Assembly (NCBI GenBank): GCA_900155495.1
Contig: FTLJ01001117.1
Coordinates: forward strand, 1 to 31,280
Reading direction: 5' to 3'
DNA: 31,280 bases
Origin: Porogramme epimiltina
Lineage: Eukaryota > Basidiomycota > Agaricomycetes > Polyporales > Polyporaceae
Under the pieces are notes generated by a model that was not told the origin of the DNA, did not search any database, and was given only the letters and a program-made list of their open reading frames with translations. Positions 19,744 to 30,154 of the stretch are shown here, one piece after another. The stretch's first letter is position 1. Each line of letters begins with the position of its first letter. A program made the position numbers and the translations under genes.

Positions 19744-22163
19744 TCACCTCCCACTCGCCCGAACCAGCTTCATGAGTGCGTCTATCCTCGTGCGCCATGC
19801 GTCGGCGTACAAGAAGCCGACCAACCCGCTGATGAAGTCCCTGCAACGTAACTCAGCATGCAGCGTGCGCGGGATGAGGCGAGGAAACTTTACCAGCTCT
19901 GGGAAACGGAGCGCACAGGGTAATCGAGAACGGCAGGGATGCTCGTCTGAATAGCCCATCCCCATCGGTCTGTCACCACAGCCTTCACATTCGTCAAGGC
20001 GCGTATACCTTCGGGACCACCTGACACGCCACTGTGTCAAAAACTGCACCAGATCGCGGATGTGGCGACTTACCGAACCGCCCGTAGCCGCTGTACTTCG
20101 TTCCGCCGAATGGTAGGTCCTGGCTGTGTAATAGGGTTACTTCAGTCTCTTATCAACTCTTATTTTTACAGTGCCTAACGCACTTGAGCTGAGGAACCCC
20201 AGTCAGCACAGCGCACGTTTCAACCGTAACATGCAACTCACGTAGAAAACGCCAAAGTCATTGACAGCGACCATGCCGCAGTGGAGACGCTTGGCAACCT
20301 TGACGCAGTCGTCCTTCACGGGACCGAAGACGCTTGCACCAAGGCCATACCGGGTCGAGTTCGCAATCTCAATCGCTTGTTCGACATTATCATACTTGAT
20401 GATCAGACCAATAGGCGCAAAGACTGTATTTCCGTGAGCAGAGCAAAGTTGAGGCGTAAATAAATAGGACTCACGTTCAGACTGAGCAATAGGAGCCTCG
20501 GGGTGGACGTCTCCCAAGAGGGTAGGCTTGAAATACGAGCCCTTCTCGAGGTAAGGGTGCGTCCAAGGCTCTCCGCCAACAGTCAGAGTAGCCCCTTGGT
20601 CGACTGCCTCCTGGATCGCACGCTGGAGGCCAGGGAAGCGCTCTCCAGAGATCATAGCACCAACATCTGCGACGGGAGCAACACCATCTCCCGGACTCTT
20701 GAGCGAGTGACCAGGGCGGAGCTTGTCTGCGCGCTCGCTGAGCATGGTGAATAAATCCTCGTATTGCGATTCATGGACAAGGATGCGCTCAATGCCGATG
20801 CAGTTCTGGCCTGCGTTTTGGCTGACGAAATGTTAGCGCCCAATGCCTGGCGTGAAAGAACTGAGGAGGTACTCACTAAATACCGCGCATCAATAGGCTG
20901 ACGTATTTCTCCAGGTCGGTTGAGGGGAGGATAACGGCGGGATCCTTGCCTCCAAGCTCCAGAGTTACAGGAGTGAGGTACTCGGTAGCTGCTTGGGCGA
21001 CCTTGAAGGTTTGGTAAGCCCAGTGTATACTGCGGTGGCAAGTCAACTTACAATGCGGCCGATGCGCTCAGAACCGATGAACGTGATGTGCCGAATGAAC
21101 GGTGACTTGGTCAACGCCTCTGCGTCCTCGGGGTAGCAACAGACAAGCTGAACGAGCTCTTCGTCGTGCCCGCATGCCTTGAGACACTCCCTGATAGCCT
21201 GGACGAACCATGTAGTAGACCAGACGACGTGTTCCGAGCACTTCAGCACTACACTGTTGCCCGCGAAGAGAGCGGCCATGATCGGAGACCAAGCGTTGTG
21301 CAGAGCTAGACAAGCCATGCTACTTCAGACTCACGGGAACAAGGGCCAAACACCAGTCAGCACTCACGATAGTTCCAGGAAACGATCGCAGACACAACGC
21401 CAAGTGGCTCGTAGTAGACGTAGGAAGTCTTGTAGAACATGAGCAAGTTGTTGGAACGCTTCTCGGGGGAGAGTGCGCGCTCGCCATGGTTGATGAGCCA
21501 GTCGAGCTTGGAGCACGTCGTGATGATTTCACCGAGTGCAGCGTCCAGCACTACGCGGCCACGTGAGCACCCGCACATTGCAGGCTCGCCGAGAGCGCGA
21601 TAACAAACTCACTTGTCTTGCCCGTGTCCCTGCACGCGACCTTCGCGCACGTCTCCTGGTTGTCGACGAGCCACTTCTTGAGGCTGCGCATGACGCGGCG
21701 GCGGTCATGGAAGGACGTCTGAGCCCACGCCTTCTGCGCGTTGTATGCGTCCGCGATTTTCTTCGTAATCTCTGTAGGGGAATCGGCGATGATGGTGTCA
21801 AGGTGGTATGCCGTAGCGGGGTCGTACGCGGTGAGGTACTTGCGACCCTCGAGGGGTAACGCGGGGAGGAGACCATCGGTGGTGAGGTGCGCCTCAAGCC
21901 CGGGCTCGGGCAGCTTCTGCGCTGTCCAGGTATCTTTGATTTGCTGTCATTCAGACGCGGTGAGGACACGCGCAGAGTCTGAAAGCGTGAGAGAAGCGTA
22001 CGGGAGGTGGGGGTATGCGGAAGAAGATCGCGCGATTGAGGAGGGACTGGTATCGCTGAACGACGAGCCATATGCCGAGCGCGATGCATATGGTGAGGAG
22101 CCAGACGGGGTCGATGCCGCTGCCCTCGTCCTCGTAGTCAAAGTCCATGTCGTGGTAAGCCAT
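19744..22163 (-). CDS. MSC7: Membrane-anchored aldehyde dehydrogenase, MSC7 type, 11 exons, 620 aa
   Basis: Exons on the minus strand are 22163..22002, 21943..21613, 21550..21368, 21305..21052, 21001..20877, 20821..20475, 20423..20242, 20188..20184, 20123..20074, 20020..19894 and 19840..19744; the total of 1863 nt is 621 codons. Residues 19-36 (DPVWLLTICIALGIWLVV) form a membrane helix after an acidic N terminus. The ALDH domain follows, with SWNYPLHN, LELGGKDP containing general base Glu325, and QNAGQNCIG containing nucleophile Cys359. Their spacing of 34 equals that of Glu268/Cys302 in classical ALDHs. FGPVKDDCVKVAKRL and LPFGG with SGYGRFGGPEG complete the fold. Yeast Msc7 has similar length and a membrane segment; its physiological substrate is not settled. 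The start at Met22163 was preferred; an in-frame ATG at 22190 would add nine residues. Exon 8 is only 5 nt. Confidence 0.92.
20184..20188 (-). other. Probable 5-nt microexon of the aldehyde dehydrogenase
   Basis: Exon 7 ends in phase 0 at gtgagt (20241) and the next clear exon begins in phase 2 at cacag|C (20123), so direct splicing breaks the frame. Between them lie cctcag (acceptor at 20189), CTCAA, and gtgcgt (donor at 20183). Using CTCAA as an exon gives two canonical introns of 53 and 60 nt, normal for this locus, and reads FY-LN-QDLPFGG, restoring the frame at the most conserved ALDH C-terminal motif. The alternative is a single intron using a weak gttacg donor, which would insert VSCI instead of LN. 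Confidence 0.7.
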
Positions 22164-22390
22164 TGAGGCAGAGCGCGTGCGCGTGCGCACTTATTCAAGG
22201 GAGTGGAGAAAGCAAGAGACACGGAACGCGGCGAGTGGTTCGGAAGCCAACCGCCCGAGCGTACTCCGCTGGAGACTTTTTGGGTTTGGTGATTGTCGCA
22301 CGACTCGGGCGTGCGGCGCGCTGTTGTACCTTATTTGTGCTCCCCCGTTGGCGCCGGAGTGCTTCACATTAGCGTCCGTGGGGAGACGCC

Positions 22391-22413
22391 GCGCGCTAAG
22401 AGGTTTAGCGCGC
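22391..22413. promoter_or_regulatory. 9-bp perfect inverted repeat in the divergent promoter
   Basis: The arms gcgcgctaa (22391-22399) and ttagcgcgc (22405-22413) are exact reverse complements separated by gaggt. The dyad is 157 nt from the RING ATG and 228 nt from the aldehyde dehydrogenase ATG. Its symmetry suggests a dimeric DNA-binding protein. I do not recognise the motif as a named factor's site, although GCGC cores occur in E2F/MBF-like sites. Confidence 0.5.
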
Positions 22414-22430
22414 AGTTACGGGCGCCTACT

Positions 22431-22440
22431 ACGTCATTGG
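22431..22440. promoter_or_regulatory. CRE half-site overlapping an inverted CCAAT box
   Basis: ACGTCA (22431-22436) overlaps ATTGG (22436-22440), the reverse of CCAAT, which is the target of the Hap2/3/5 complex. This lies 130-139 nt upstream of the RING ligase ATG. Inferred from motif only. Confidence 0.35.
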
Positions 22441-22569
22441 CTGTACGCGGCAGGCCACCGGGCCCTCAATAAGCCTTGCTCAGCCAGTGCACTAATACAT
22501 ACAGACCGCCTCCACTTGTCACTTCCCTCCCTTTCCCCACCACCTTCACCCTCACAGATTCCCTCAGCC

Positions 22570-24334
22570 ATGTCCCGCAGAGAACCTATGTGGTATTGTC
22601 ATGAGGTCCGCACCCTTTAACTATCTGCTTCCTGCTCCAACTGAGCTACAGCATACCTACTCCTTAGTGCAACACGGAGATGCGTCCATTGATGGTACGT
22701 CCCGTTGGAATGTGAGGTCGAGACCAGCTCGTTTGACGGCACTCAAGGTTCCAGACCCTCATTGTGCAACATGTAATGGCACATTTGTAGAGAAGGTATG
22801 GGGCGATCCTACCCTGTTCACACCCACCTACATGAATCATCCAGATAGAGAACCCGACCGATGATCCTCGAACGTTCAGGCCTGATGCTGCAGAAGACCC
22901 TGATAGTATGGACGATGAAGAAATAACTGCTTTCATGCGTACGTCGCGCCACCAATCCCTTATCACATCGTCTCAAACCCCACCCCAGACAATCTCCGGA
23001 CGCTATTCAATCCCGAACCCCAGAGTTCCTCCCGAGATAGGTTACCCCATCGAGGCTCTTCAACAACACGCAGCAATGTCAGGATGAGGTCTTTATGAAT
23101 AGTGTGCCGTCGTCTCACATATTATCAGGTGCCGAATGAACCGTTCACTATACGAATAGAACGGTCAACCGGTCCAGGTCCTCGTATGCGCGCCAGGGTC
23201 TTGGATCCATCGGAGGTTGAAAGTGCCAATAACGCTCGTGCTAGCAATAGTGCCAGCCCCACTCGTGCAACCAACAGTCTCGACAATTTCCCTAGGCTCT
23301 CTCAGTGCGATATCTCTGCCCTTTGAAAACGGGTGGTACTTATCTTAAACCCAGGTTCCTTCCACCACGCAACGAAGACGCGCCCGTTCGAGATCCGCAT
23401 GCGCTTACCAGTACCATTCTTACCCAGTACCTTCTTGCTCTCATGGGAGCCCCCTTGGGAGCTCCTAACCGGAGCCAAGACCCCTTAAGAAGTATGCTTC
23501 CTGGTATTTACGGCATAGGAGCAGCACCCCAAGGAGCGGAAGCCGGCCGATGGGGCGATTATGCTCTCAACCAAGAAGGCAAGCAATGGGATACTCGCCA
23601 ACGCCTCCTGCATGCCAATTGATACCCCACATTTCAGCCTTGGACCAGATCATAACACAGATCATGCAAGACGGTACTGGTCACCAACCTGTCCCTGCTC
23701 CCGAGTCCGTGGTAGAGAATTTGCCTCGTGAAATTCTTGAAAAAGACTGTATGTCTCAGCCGCCTCTCCATTTGTAGATCACCTAACAGTGCCTGCAGCG
23801 CCCTTGCTGGAGAAAGACTGCGCAGTTTGCAAGGATCAGTTCAGTGTCTTTACAGATCGCGACGAGGAGAAGATTACCATCACTCTGCCTTGTCAACATT
23901 CATTTCACGAGTCATGTATCCTGCCTTGGTTGAAGAATAGCGGTACATGTCCTGTTTGCAGGTAAGTTGTACAATTGCTTGATATTCAGCAGTTACAAAC
24001 CGAACCAACTCCGTGTAGGTACCAGCTTGTGCCACAACCAGACTCCCATCCACCAGGTTCCGGCACTGCTACGTCCGGCCCGAGCCGGTCCAATGATTCT
24101 CCTAGCATCGCCAACCCCGGTGGCGGGCTCCTCCAAAGCGTCATCAACCTGTTAGGAAACGTCAGCGTCTCAGCCGCACTCGGAACAACCAGCGGTAGTA
24201 GTGGTTCGAACGCCACCAACAGCGATGCCCAGAATCAGGCGTCGAGTTCTTCCAATCCTACCAGCGGGTCGCCTCCGCGTAGACCAAGTGGAAATTATGA
24301 TGTCCCGGGAAGCTGGGGTGATCGCGTTGATTAA
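22570..24334 (+). CDS. RING-H2 E3 ubiquitin ligase, RNF126/RNF115-like, 427 aa
   Basis: Exons are 22570..22605, 22668..22694, 22748..22795, 22845..22938, 22989..23077, 23129..23304, 23355..23578, 23638..23748, 23799..23961 and 24019..24334 (1284 nt). The N terminus is a zinc ribbon, MWYCHEC with VPDPHCATC (Cys10, Cys13, Cys27, Cys30), as in RNF126 where it binds ubiquitin or BAG6-type clients. A disordered middle is followed by DYALNQEALDQIITQIMQ, the helix preceding the RING in this family. The RING-H2 is complete: Cys276, Cys279, Cys300, His302, His305, Cys308, Cys319 and Cys322, with Trp312 at the usual E2-contact position. The tail is Ser/Gly/Asn-rich. Known role: quality-control ubiquitination with an E2. 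The intron at 23579-23637 begins with GC rather than GT; without it the frame ends before the RING. Confidence 0.92.
23579..23637 (+). other. GC-AG intron in the RING ligase gene
   Basis: The exon ending CAAGAAG meets gcaagc, and the acceptor is ttcag at 23637; there is no GT near this point. Removing 59 nt restores EALDQIITQI in frame, a conserved helix before the RING. gcaag is the standard donor of the minor GC-AG class of U2 introns. Retention would read on to a stop after about 15 codons. Confidence 0.75.
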
Positions 24335-24900
24335 TGTGTGTAGTGCCTTGGACGTTCAGGAGGTCTGTATCTGTAGTGTATGCGTATATTCATAGTAGCG
24401 TCTTCTACTGTGAACAATTGATACACATATGTTACCATAGCACCAGTACTGCTTGCTGTTACATTGTTTTGTCGTCTCGAATTGTAGGCTTTGTATACTG
24501 ATCTTGGAAATGCGGTTCTGTGAGGCGAGCATACCTAGTGGTATTGTCATGCTCTATGCGGAGTACATTTGATGTGCTGTGGTGCCCGAGACCGATTCGC
24601 CTCCATCTGAGTGACGAGTTGCAGACGCCCCGCGGCTGATCGACTCAACGACGTACCTTCCGACTAGATGACGTCCTGTCTGATCGCATGCTATGTGCAT
24701 ACGTCATCCATGCACGAAGCTACCGCACAGAGTGCACATTCTCGAGCTATTTATACTCTGGCTAGTAAACGATAGCATATGTCAGGCCCATGCTTTACCC
24801 AAGGTTTCACCTCTCCATAGCGCGAGTCAACATTATACCAAACCCCGGACCTCTGCATTCTCATCGCACGCGCCCATTTACCTTTTCGGTCATTCGTAAC
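24335..24900. other. Intergenic region between the RING ligase and the NTF2-like gene
   Basis: About 570 bases between tandem plus-strand genes. It should contain the RING 3' UTR and the NTF2-like promoter, with CRE-like TGACGTC at 24669-24675, ACGTCA at 24701-24706 and a TATA element at 24748. No coding region was recognised. Confidence 0.45.
24748..24755 (+). promoter_or_regulatory. TATA element of the NTF2-like gene
   Basis: TATTTATA lies about 150 nt upstream of the ATG at 24901, preceded by two CRE-like half-sites. Inferred from motif and position. Confidence 0.4.
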
Positions 24901-25651
24901 ATGCCGGTCAGCAGCGATGACGTTAAGAACGCCTCCGGTCTCACTGCGAAGGAATCCAAGAACCTCCAGGAGAGAACACCCGAGCCCCACGAGGAGCAGA
25001 TCCTGGAGGCCATCAAGGAGGTGTGTCCTACATCCTGCGAAATCAACACCGTCTGACACGACACATCGGCCCTCAGCTCTACACCTGCCGCCCTACCAAC
25101 GTAAGTCGTCTACATCCAGCGTGCCAAGTCCGACGGTAACGCCGTAATATCTCACGCCGTGCAGAAATCGTACGACATTTACACGCCTGACGCTGTCTTC
25201 CACGACCCCATCGGTATCGCCGAAGGCGTCCGCGCAATCCGCGAGCAGTTCAATGGGCTCGCTCGGCTGTTTCCGCGCGCGGACATCCCCAAGTTCCGCG
25301 TGCTTGCGAATCCGTCGGCTGTACCGCGGAGTACAATCCTTGTGGACCAAGACGTGGCGTACTTCCGCAACCCCGAAGGGGAACCGACCAAGGTGAGTGT
25401 GTTCGGCAGTAGTCGGCATCCCCATCGCGTTTAACGGACGGGCATTCCTAAAGACGATCAACTCTCTCCTGACGATCGAGACAAACGAGCACGGCAAGGT
25501 AACACGCCACACAGAAGAATGGAACCACAGGCGGGAAACGACTAGCGAGGACGGGTTCTTGGGTATGTTGAACGAGAGCAGGAAGAAGTTCACTGCGAAT
25601 ATCACGGGGATGTTCGTCAGCCAGGAGCCGCCTTCCCAGAAGAAGGATTGA
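24901..25651 (+). CDS. NTF2/SnoaL-like fold protein, 189 aa
   Basis: Exons 24901..25020, 25077..25100, 25165..25392 and 25454..25651 all join in phase 0 across GT-AG introns of 56, 64 and 61 nt. The second exon is only 24 nt (LYTCRPTN). The product begins MPVSSDDVKNASG. Its middle, SYDIYTPDAVFHDPIG then GVRAIREQFNGL, is the pattern of small NTF2-like alpha+beta cones of the SnoaL type: an acidic/aromatic strand followed by a helix. Strands such as AVPRSTILVDQDVAYF and TINSLLTIETNEHGKVTRHTEEWNH follow. The last 40 residues are charged. Conserved fungal proteins of this kind have no assigned function; the fold serves as enzyme (isomerase, cyclase) or binding pocket. There is no signal peptide or membrane helix. 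A poly(A)-type AATAAA follows the stop by 11 nt. Confidence 0.75.
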
Positions 25652-25662
25652 CAGACTCACGG

Positions 25663-25668
25663 AATAAA
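25663..25668 (+). terminator. AATAAA polyadenylation signal of the NTF2-like gene
   Basis: AATAAA begins 12 nt after the last base of the stop codon. The opposite-strand neighbour ends at 25787, so the two convergent 3' UTRs share about 135 nt and probably overlap. Confidence 0.45.
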
Positions 25669-25786
25669 GTTTCATCTACGTGTTGTACTTATAGTGTAAC
25701 CATAACTTCCGATCTATCGCTAGGTTGTCATACTGTGTTGTACAAAGGCTTCAAACAGGCTTTTGGCGCAGCCGTCAGATACGCTA

Positions 25787-28700
25787 TTAGAACCCGAACC
25801 AACTCTTCATTCCTTGCTGGGCTGCGAGGCGTTTTGCCTATCCAACCATCATTGAGTCAGCGGGATGTCCGCTACACCACCGAAGGGGAGGATCACACAC
25901 CTGAGTAACCATATTCTTACTCCCTTCTTCCAGCGAGTTCAGGCTTTGCTGGAGATCCCCAAGCATTTCACTAGGGAGCAAATGAACGTGTAGTGGTCAG
26001 TTCGGTCCGGAATTAGGCATGGAGGTAATCACAACTCACCCCCTCTCCTGCAAAGCCGTCCCGAGACGGTTATATAGGTCACCAACTCCACCCGACATCT
26101 CCGCTGCCTTGGCTGACACGGCATTCTGAGCATCCCCTATCGCAGAGGACCCTCCACTCCCGCTCGCCGTCGCAGCAGCACGCGGTGGTGGCCTGCTCGG
26201 CGGCGCGACAGGGACGGGCCTATCGGGACCGGCAACTACACAACACGCATGGTCAGCATCCGACCCAGCGGCCACCGATAGGTTGCGAATACATACGCAA
26301 AGCGTCGATCTGGTCGCCCGCACTCGGCGCGGCGAGCGCACCGATGTACCCAAGCACGGAGCTCACGACTGACGGGGGACCCAGAGCGACGGGCTGCGGT
26401 TGCGGTGGGACTGCCGCCCGGCCGCGCGCGAGGTCGACGAGCGGAGGCGCGTACGGAATCGCGCGCTTGGTGACGAAGAGCGTGTGGAGTTCGGTGCTCA
26501 TCAGCGGGCGGAACGGTGCCCCTGCAGGAACAGGGAAGGTCGTGTGCGTGATGTAGTCCCCGGTCTCGTCTGTGCTGGGAGGGCTGTATGCGCGATGACT
26601 TCTCAGTATGTGCATGAAGGGCGGAGCTACGCTTAGATGCTTACTCGACCATGCCGGGCGGGCTCAGCTGTATCGTATGGATTTGTTCGAGATGGGGCAA
26701 GGAGTAGATGAGTGCCATCCCGAGGCTCGTGTACGCCACGAGAGCTTGAGAATCTTCAAGGGTATGAGTGAAAGTTATAGCACAGCAGACGGCTTCGACG
26801 TACCGAGCCGGCCAACAACTTCAACGTGCTGCACGGTGCCGACCTTGCTTCCCCAGTCCATCTTTGCGATGCGCTCTCCGTTCACATTGAGTGCTGTCCG
26901 CACTCCCTTCGCACCCGCGGATACCCAGACACACTTCTTCTCGGTATCCGCACCGGCCTCTCCACGTAGGACTGCCGCGAGGCCGGTCCTGTCGGCAAGG
27001 CAGCGCGCCCCAGATTTCGCGTCGAGGACGAACGACCCACCGGGGACCAGTCGTGCCGAGCCTTCCGCGGTGCCCTGCTGCTGAGCGATCGACCATGAAC
27101 CAGCCGTGCTGTGTTCAAGAGTAAAAATCGTGGCTTGACCGGAGGCCGCCGTCGCAATGAGGCGCAAGCGAGCCGTCGGGTCTGGGTTATGGAAATAAGT
27201 TAGATGGGAGCATGAAGATTAGTCGCTTGAAGACCGGAATGCTTACCGGTAGCTATACCGCAGCATACCCAAGTAAGGGACTGGAAGGGCTCTACTTCTG
27301 CATGTCGGTGGAGGAAACCGGTGCTTGCATGGGATCGGGAGTCGGCCCTCAAGGTGACCTTAGGTCCTCGAAGGTCGATTACCAACAGCACTCCTGAAGC
27401 ATAGGCCACCGCGAGGAACCCTGAAAGATCGATAGTAAGACGTGGTGGAAGACAATCTCGGGAGCGGAATGGTCCACATACCGATATCTGAGAGGGCGCA
27501 GCTACTAACCGGACCGCGTGCGCTATCCGGTTTCACGGCGAGCACCGGACTGTACCTCCTCCCCACCCTTGTCCGAATATGCGCAAGCGACACGAGCTCC
27601 TTGTCCTGGAGCGTCTGCTGCCCAAACGGCTGTGCATCTGCAGGGACGTCCAACCGGTAGAGGATGACCGCCTGGCTACGTAGCACAACAGCACACTCGA
27701 GCGACTCGTGCGCAAAGTGCACTCCGTCGATCCGCTCTGTGGACAAGCGTGGGTCGTACGAGGCGTTGTCCCCGCCGGAAAGGCCCAGCGAACGGTCGAT
27801 GAGGAGCGGGGCTACGTCAATGGTTAGGCGGGGGATTGGGGAGGGGAAACTAGTGCCGAGCGGCGCATCGGGGCCCGTGCTGACGAGGAGCTGAGGACTG
27901 AGGTCAAGGAAGCGTACCGTGAGGTCGCGGAGGCGCGAGATAAGGATCCTCCGCGGTTGTTGCTGAAGTAGACATGATTAATGCATCATCACGCGCCATG
28001 AGAAGCACAAAGACACACCTTGGTATATTTCATGAGTCCCTCTTCGTCATCTTGCCACGCCGTCCCGCCCTTCACAGGAAACAATGCCTCTCCGTCAATC
28101 GGCTCGAGCTTGTCCCGTACGAGTGTTGCGTGAGCATCCTTGGTGACTTTGATCAGATGTTCCCCCAAGACGTTCCACAAGCAAGGCGGGAGCCTCGCGG
28201 GCAATGGGTCTTCAGCGAGTGACATGACTTGAAGTGTCTCTTCCAGCTCATCCACTAATCCATCGTCAGGCTCGAGGTCGCTTTGCGGGGCGGAGGAGAC
28301 GGCTGTCGCGGGCTTCGCGCTTGGTGATTTGGCAGGAGGCTCTACGAATGAGGGCGGCGGGAAAGTATGGGCCTCACATATGCGGGCCTCCGGCGCGTCT
28401 GAATCAGAGACCAGGAGAATCGTGCTAGGGTCGTAGGAGCCGGAGAAGTGCGGGCTGGAGCGAGGGAAGAGAAGGAAGTCTTGAACGGGGCCTGCGGCGC
28501 TGTACGTGTATACGTCTCGTACGAAAAGGGATGCGCACATCGCCGAACGAGTGTCAGCGTGGAGGGCGGGCGCATGGCCTTTTGGTGAGGTAGGCGCAGG
28601 AGGAACCGGAGGCTGGAGGGGTGGAAGAAGGAGCGCCGTGATCCCAGGCGGCGAGTCGATCGTCATTCCGCCGAGGACAGTGAGTACGGTATCACCGCCA

Positions 28701-30154
28701 CGAGGGTCAGAAGAGTTGGGAAAACCACTCCATGCTAATTTGAATATAGGCTCTCGCGGCGGCTCCGGCGTGTGTTGCTGCGGGTTAGACATAACAGCTT
28801 CTAGTTGATCAGTATCGACTAGGCTGAGGTCTTCGCCGTCGGGGCTGTCAATGGTGCGTAGGAGGAGACATTTGTCTTCGTCTTCAAGAGACCAAAACCC
28901 GATTGTCCCGTCAACGTAACCAACCGCTAACACATGACCAGATGGATGTACTGCCATTGCGGTGACCGACGAACGACGAGGGAGGAGAATGTCCTACGCT
29001 GGGGTAAGCCAGAATGGAAAGTAAAAACAAGCCGAAGGACTTACTTTGAGGTGGTACCCCATCCCGCCGGGGGCACCGGGCGACAACGTCAGTTCGAAGG
29101 TTCTCGCGGGTTTATGTTCTTTCTACAACTGGTTGTTAATCCCTATAGCGTGTGCAGCTCTTCGGGCACATTCTCACCAGGTCTGTCAAGACAACCGCTC
29201 CTTTTCAAGAATAGGGTGGGTCAGATGATGCGAGTATGAAGCAATAAGCCGAACCTTCATATGCTACGAATAAAAAGTTCAAGTCCCGTGGATGGATGGC
29301 CATGTCTATCACCATCCCACTGTATGCGATGTCCGTATGAGACGTCTGTGAGGCGGACGCTAATGGATGAACATACGAAGTTGAGGGGTCAGTGGCAGAC
29401 ATCCCGCTGGACAGAGACTTCTCTTCGTGCACTTTCCATAGATCAGGAATCACGTATTGGGATATACGAAGGCATAGAAGGTCGAAAGTCTTGATTTCCC
29501 CGTTGGCGAGCGCCACGAATGCCTGGATTATACACCTTAGCATTGCGCAGTCGAGATTAAAGCCATAAGAAACTTCACATGTGTGTGCGAGGGCGAGGCT
29601 ACCAATGCGCTATTGACAGTTTTCGTCAAGTATATTTTTGTTGGAATATCAGGAGGGCATACGTCACGGATTGACCGAAGCCAGTTATCCGTTGCAGCCT
29701 CGGTCTTTCTGAGCCTGCAAGATCCCAGACATGAAGTCGGTTATGTTCATCTACAGCATAGTTAGCATACCGGAGACACGTTGGGATTCAATGTCGAAAC
29801 CTCACCGACACATAGCAACTTGAAGACGGACGCCGCAAATTGAAGGAACTTGATCCGTAAACCGGCCGGATCAGTCACTTTCAGTTCACATTCAACTCCT
29901 GGAGAACCATAGAGGTATATCGAGCCTCTGGATGTGCCTGTACAAGGTTACGTTCCAGTAAACCGGTACTCGATTATAAACGCGCGGAAATCCCACATAC
30001 CGACCGCGAAAAGACCGGAGGTGGGCTCCGTTGAGATAGCGGTGACGTCTAGATGGTATTGAACCGTCTTCAATGCGCCTACTTGCCAGTCAAGAGGCTC
30101 TGAGAGATCGAGGGTGAGGTCCGGCAATGCTTTGACCGCCTGCGAAGCAAACAT
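25787..30154 (-). CDS. SRO7: Sro7/tomosyn/Lgl-family exocytosis regulator, 16 exons, 1164 aa
   Basis: Exons on the minus strand are 30154..30001, 29937..29806, 29750..29663, 29609..29579, 29522..29255, 29200..29178, 29122..29045, 28993..28019, 27962..27482, 27420..27247, 27181..26804, 26753..26645, 26583..26297, 26235..26040, 25970..25901 and 25837..25787 (3495 nt). Family marks include DWQVGALKTVQYHLDVTA, GTSRGSIYLYGSPGVE, HNRLHVWDLAG, ALANGEIKTFDLLCLR, AIHPRDLNFLFVAYEG, ARTFELTLSPGAPGG and AVHPSGHVLAVGYVDGTIGF: WD40 blades of the Lgl double propeller. The C terminus is an R-SNARE-like coil, GDLYNRLGTALQERGEMLGD, with Arg1124 at the zero-layer position, ending KSWFGF. Known role: binds t-SNAREs and the Rab Sec4 to control docking of secretory vesicles at the plasma membrane. 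A Pro-rich insert sits near residues 420-520. The ATG at 30154 has an ideal context, ACCACC; an in-frame ATG at 30259 would add 35 residues. Confidence 0.93.

Larger units (their letters stand above)
22164..22569. promoter_or_regulatory. Divergent promoter between the aldehyde dehydrogenase and the RING ligase
   Basis: The two ATGs, on opposite strands, are 406 nt apart with no gene between them. The region carries a 9-bp inverted repeat (22391-22413) and a CRE half-site directly overlapping a CCAAT box (22431-22440). No clear TATA box was found for either gene, as is common for fungal housekeeping promoters. Confidence 0.5.
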
